From: Actinomycetota bacterium
GTDB lineage: Bacteria; Actinomycetota; Geothermincolia; Geothermincolales; RBG-13-55-18
Reading direction: 5' to 3'
Assembly (NCBI GenBank): GCA_003598015.1
Contig: QZKE01000073.1
Location: 1-41,143 of the forward strand
Length of the DNA stretch: 41,143 nucleotides
The notes under the pieces are model-generated. The model was not told the DNA's origin. It made no database searches and saw nothing but the letters and a program-made list of their open reading frames with translations. The position numbers and the translations under genes were made by a program. How positions within the stretch are numbered: the first letter of the stretch is position 1; the number at the start of each line of letters is the position of its first letter. Below, in pieces: positions 39,106 to 41,143 of the stretch.

Positions 39106-39297
39106 TCAGCCCAGCGGCTTGAGCAGTACCTTGTGTTCGAGGAGGGTTATGGCGGCCACCTCGGCCTCGAGGACGCTCTCCTCCCCGATGATATTGGAGA
39201 GGATGACCTTGCCGTCTTCCTCCCGGACGTTGATCACATCCTCCATGACCAGTCTTTCCTCGTCGCCTTCGATGAGGTAGGCGTGTGACTCACACAT
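39106..39297 (-). CDS. CooT-like small metal-binding protein
   Basis: A 63-residue protein of the CooT family (predicted Ni-binding or RNA-binding small beta proteins). It starts MCESHAYLI, and the cysteine at position 2 is the ligand that in CooT binds nickel. Features VMEDVINVREEDGKVILSNIIGEE and a final ITLLEHKVLLKP fit the family. I chose the ATG at 39297, not the TTG at 39303, since Cys2 would then be in place. The ATG lies two bases after the DUF5318 stop (TGAGGATG), so it is translationally coupled to it. Confidence 0.85.
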   Translation of the reverse strand: MCESHAYLIEGDEERLVMEDVINVREEDGKVILSNIIGEESVLEAEVAAITLLEHKVLLKPLG

Positions 39298-39299
39298 CC

Positions 39300-39677
39300 T
39301 CAATTCCCTCCCGTGTTCTCGAAATGGATGCTGCGTACGAGGTGATTCCAGTTACAGCTCGTACAGACTTCCACCATGTAACAGGTGAAATCGGGATATT
39401 TTTCCCTTAAGCCGTCGAAGATGGTACGGGTGGAGAAGACACGTCCGTTATCACGGTCGAGCCCCCTGCCGTAAACGAAGTTGAGCAGGCGCAGTCTCTC
39501 GCGCTTGCATATCGGGCACATGCTGCGCGTATCTTCGCCGACATTGGCGGCGATGCGCCTTATCTCCGGGTGCGCGTCACAGACGTCGTATACCGACAGA
39601 CGGCCACAGCGGTAATCGCGCAGAACGGAGCGCTTACGCAAGGTATAATCCACACTGGTTGCCGTACCGTTCACCAT
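39300..39677 (-). CDS. DUF5318-type actinobacterial protein
   Basis: A 125-residue protein matching the actinobacterial DUF5318 family: SVDYTLRKRSVLRDYRCGR, VCDAHPEIRRIA, CPICKRERLRLLNFVYG (C54, C57) and VEVCTSCNWNHLV (C105, C108). Two CxxC pairs probably bind zinc. Function is unknown; the family is conserved in mycobacteria and relatives and is among the best taxonomic clues here. The ATG 39677 follows AAGGG. The CooT-like gene follows directly. Confidence 0.87.
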   Translation of the reverse strand: MVNGTATSVDYTLRKRSVLRDYRCGRLSVYDVCDAHPEIRRIAANVGEDTRSMCPICKRERLRLLNFVYGRGLDRDNGRVFSTRTIFDGLREKYPDFTCYMVEVCTSCNWNHLVRSIHFENTGGN

Positions 39678-39736
39678 AAATCCCTTCCTCGCAACGCGTA
39701 CATTATACTCCACCCAGCCCTGCGGCGGCCTGACTA

Positions 39737-40363
39737 TCAGGTCTGCTGCTCGTTGCTCTCCAGCCCTCGCAGGTGGCTGGTATCGTTCATGCGGCGCAAG
39801 AGCCAGCCTCGCTCTCCATGCGAGATGAAGTTGATGGCTCCGTTCGACTGTTCCACCCTCCATATGCCGGAGGTCGGCAGCCCCAGTACGATACAGAGCA
39901 TGATGCGGTTGATGAGCTTGTGCCCGACCAGCAGAACCGTGCCCGCATGCTCCCGCGACAGCCACGCCAGCCCCTCGTACAGGCGCTCCCGCACGTCCTT
40001 CACCGCTTCCCCCCCGGGAAAGGCCGCCATCTCGGGGCTGTCTGCCCAGATGGCGAATTCACGGGGCCAGGTATCCCGGATCTCATCGATGCTCTTGCCG
40101 CTCCATTGTCCGTAATCGACGTCGATGAAGTAGTCGTTGGGATGGACCTCGCCGCCATGGGGTTCCGCGATGGCCCCGGCGGTCTGCATGGAGCGGAGCA
40201 GGGGGCTGGAATAGAAGGACTCGAAGGTGATACCCGAGAGATAATCGGCGACGGCCCGGGCCTGGGCCCGCCCGCGATCGTTCAGGGGCAGATCCACGCG
40301 GCCGCGAAAGACGTCCGCGCGGTTGTATTCCGTCTCTCCGTGCCGCAACAGGATCAGTTCCAG
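39737..40363 (-). CDS. Histidine phosphatase (phosphoglycerate-mutase-like), CTG start
   Basis: A 208-residue enzyme of the histidine phosphatase superfamily. Phospho-histidine H8 is in LLRHGETEYN, the family motif PLNDRGRAQA follows, and the second histidine lies in LLVGHKLINRI. A TTG start at 40348 would cut off the first beta strand. In frame upstream is only CTG at 40363, with GGGAGGG six bases before it, giving LELILLRHGE as a standard N-terminus. I therefore choose CTG. Substrate may be a phospho-sugar, cobalamin precursor or similar; adjacent genes do not decide. A promoter candidate lies at 40393-40422. The DUF5318 and CooT-like genes follow on the same strand. Confidence 0.85.
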   Translation of the reverse strand: MELILLRHGETEYNRADVFRGRVDLPLNDRGRAQARAVADYLSGITFESFYSSPLLRSMQTAGAIAEPHGGEVHPNDYFIDVDYGQWSGKSIDEIRDTWPREFAIWADSPEMAAFPGGEAVKDVRERLYEGLAWLSREHAGTVLLVGHKLINRIMLCIVLGLPTSGIWRVEQSNGAINFISHGERGWLLRRMNDTSHLRGLESNEQQT

Positions 40364-40392
40364 ATATATCCCTCCCGTTTTCGCTCCATGTG

Positions 40393-40422
40393 AGCATAGA
40401 GGATAGCGGGCTTATGCCGCAA
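40393..40422 (-). promoter_or_regulatory. Promoter candidate of histidine phosphatase gene
   Basis: On the minus strand TTGCGG (40422-40417), an 18-base spacer and TATGCT (40398-40393) lie about 30 bases before the CTG start. Confidence 0.45.
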
Positions 40423-40481
40423 TGACGGACTTCTCATGCTGATGAGAGTGGCGTGCGCGGGTTTTTTTATCCGCTAAGGGG

Positions 40482-40940
40482 TCAATACTGGCCCATCGCC
40501 TTGGCCGAGTCCATGGCCTCCATGTATCCCACGGTCGCATAGTATATAGCGCGGTCGAAGTACAGGACTACCTGGTTGTTGAGCTCCAGGGCCTGGTAGA
40601 GTTCGAGGTTCGTCTGGGTGAATCCCTCGGAGATGACTTCGAGCCAGAGGTACCGCTTGAGCAGTATGAGGGCCATGATAACCTCTTCCAGCCGGAAACC
40701 CTCCTGGAAACGGCGCTGGCCCAGGTTCATGTAGAAATGGCGGATCTCCTCTTTCTTCGTCTCCGGGCTCAACCAGTAACCCAGTCTCTCGTAGACGGCC
40801 ATGGCCCGCTCGAAGAGGAGTTCCTCGGGAAAATGATGATACATGGGGGTGTATCTGGACTGTTTGACTTCCTTCAACCAAAGCTTGGCTACCTTGTCCG
40901 CCCTGGTTTCGATCATCTTTATGAATCTTCTGGTAAGCAC
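40482..40940 (-). CDS. RsbRD N-terminal-domain-like protein
   Basis: A 152-residue all-helical protein resembling the RsbRD_N domain of stressosome and related sensors: RADKVAKLWLKEV, FERAMAVYERLGYWL, FYMNLGQRRFQEGFRLEEVIMALILLKRYLW and a final YFDRAIYYATVGYMEAM. It has no output domain. The N-terminal part of the histidine kinase at 4349-5944 looks similar in style. The start is GTG 40940 with GGAGGT four bases upstream; an ATG at 40979 is less likely. The promoter at 41000-41027 drives it. It may act as a signal-binding partner for another protein. Confidence 0.75.
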   Translation of the reverse strand: MLTRRFIKMIETRADKVAKLWLKEVKQSRYTPMYHHFPEELLFERAMAVYERLGYWLSPETKKEEIRHFYMNLGQRRFQEGFRLEEVIMALILLKRYLWLEVISEGFTQTNLELYQALELNNQVVLYFDRAIYYATVGYMEAMDSAKAMGQY

Positions 40941-40999
40941 TATAACCTCCGGCGATGCGATGTCTCGGTCATGCTCCATATAGGGCGAAAGATAGAGAT

Positions 41000-41027
41000 A
41001 TTATACCTTTTTCATACCCCTTTTCAA
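41000..41027 (-). promoter_or_regulatory. Strong promoter of RsbRD-like gene
   Basis: On the minus strand TTGAAA (41027-41022), a 16-base spacer and a perfect TATAAT (41005-41000) precede the GTG at 40940 by 60 bases. Confidence 0.7.
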
Positions 41028-41143
41028 ATCGGCCCGGAGAGGTAGTTGCTGTCCAGAAAAAGTAGGCACCCCATCCCGACAAAACCTCAACACGCTATCT
41101 TGGCATAGCCCGCCAGACCCATAAGGACATCTTTCACCCAGGG

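Noticed and set aside
40444..40480. Possible intrinsic terminator near the T-run at 40461-40467
   Set aside because: No stable stem precedes the T-run on the plus strand, and the minus-strand pairing GCGG/CCGC is too short.
41041..41143. Possible gene or insertion-sequence end at the right edge
   Set aside because: The last hundred bases hold no open frame, motif or repeat I could support, and the window ends there.

Overview
The window reads as a chromosomal segment of a fairly GC-rich bacterium, most likely an anaerobic, deep-branching member of the Actinomycetota. This rests on a DUF5318-type protein (39300-39677) and a DUF2342-type zincin (11348-12577), both families typical of actinobacteria. 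Anaerobic-style genes point the same way: a bifunctional fructose-1,6-bisphosphate aldolase/phosphatase, a pair of 2-hydroxyacyl-CoA dehydratase-like (DUF2229 group) proteins, a polyferredoxin-like protein, a CooT-like small protein and an NfnB/GltA-like flavoprotein. The placement is inference; no rRNA or ribosomal protein is present. No phage, plasmid, transposase or CRISPR array is visible.

Layout. 1-2.5 kb: two tandem paralogs of an unrecognised CxxC protein; a third copy lies at 8.5-9.7 kb. Each seems to be an internal duplication of a CxxC/beta segment, a helical segment and a V4R-like module. 2.5-8.2 kb: MazG-like pyrophosphohydrolase, tRNA-Leu, an anchored protein, a NarL-type histidine kinase/response regulator pair, an MBL-fold hydrolase and a ferredoxin-domain protein. 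9.7-10.5 kb: a gene-poor, AT-richer stretch with repeats and a strong palindrome. 10.5-17.2 kb: PHP phosphoesterase, zincin, a GerMN/M28 operon and the dehydratase-like pair. 17.3-22.2 kb: tRNA-Ala, a thiolase homologue lacking catalytic residues, a stand-alone Lrp-type RAM domain, a polysaccharide deacetylase-like protein and a DUF4015-type glycosidase-like protein. 22.4-26.5 kb: a divergent SERCA-like P-type ATPase and fbp. 27.4-29.4 kb: a PRC-barrel-like protein and an NRAMP homologue whose metal-site motifs resemble the Mg2+-transporting NRMT clade. 29.6-33.5 kb: 5-formyl-THF cyclo-ligase, a small phosphodiesterase, and a row of anchored NTF2-like and zinc-ribbon proteins. 33.7-41 kb: NfnB/GltA-like oxidoreductase, DUF4349 lipoprotein, secreted S15/CocE-like hydrolase, CooT-like protein, DUF5318, histidine phosphatase and an RsbRD-domain protein.

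Several intergenic regions hold structured dispersed repeats: a perfect 30-bp inverted repeat at 17411-17550, two related hairpin elements near 29.5 and 36.7 kb, a duplicated 76-bp GC-rich unit near 22.3 kb with a relative near 35.2 kb, and two or three members of an ATTGCGAGGAG...GACGAAGC-like family. Many lie at gene 3' ends or between convergent genes, as expected of REP-like elements or passive terminators.

The strongest leads are the three-paralog CxxC/V4R-like family, the thiolase with Cys to Glu and His to Asn replacements, the M28-like protein with substituted zinc ligands, the NRMT-like transporter beside a PRC-barrel gene whose start region is duplicated, and the likely CTG start of the histidine phosphatase. 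All functional statements come from reading motifs by eye; no database search was possible.
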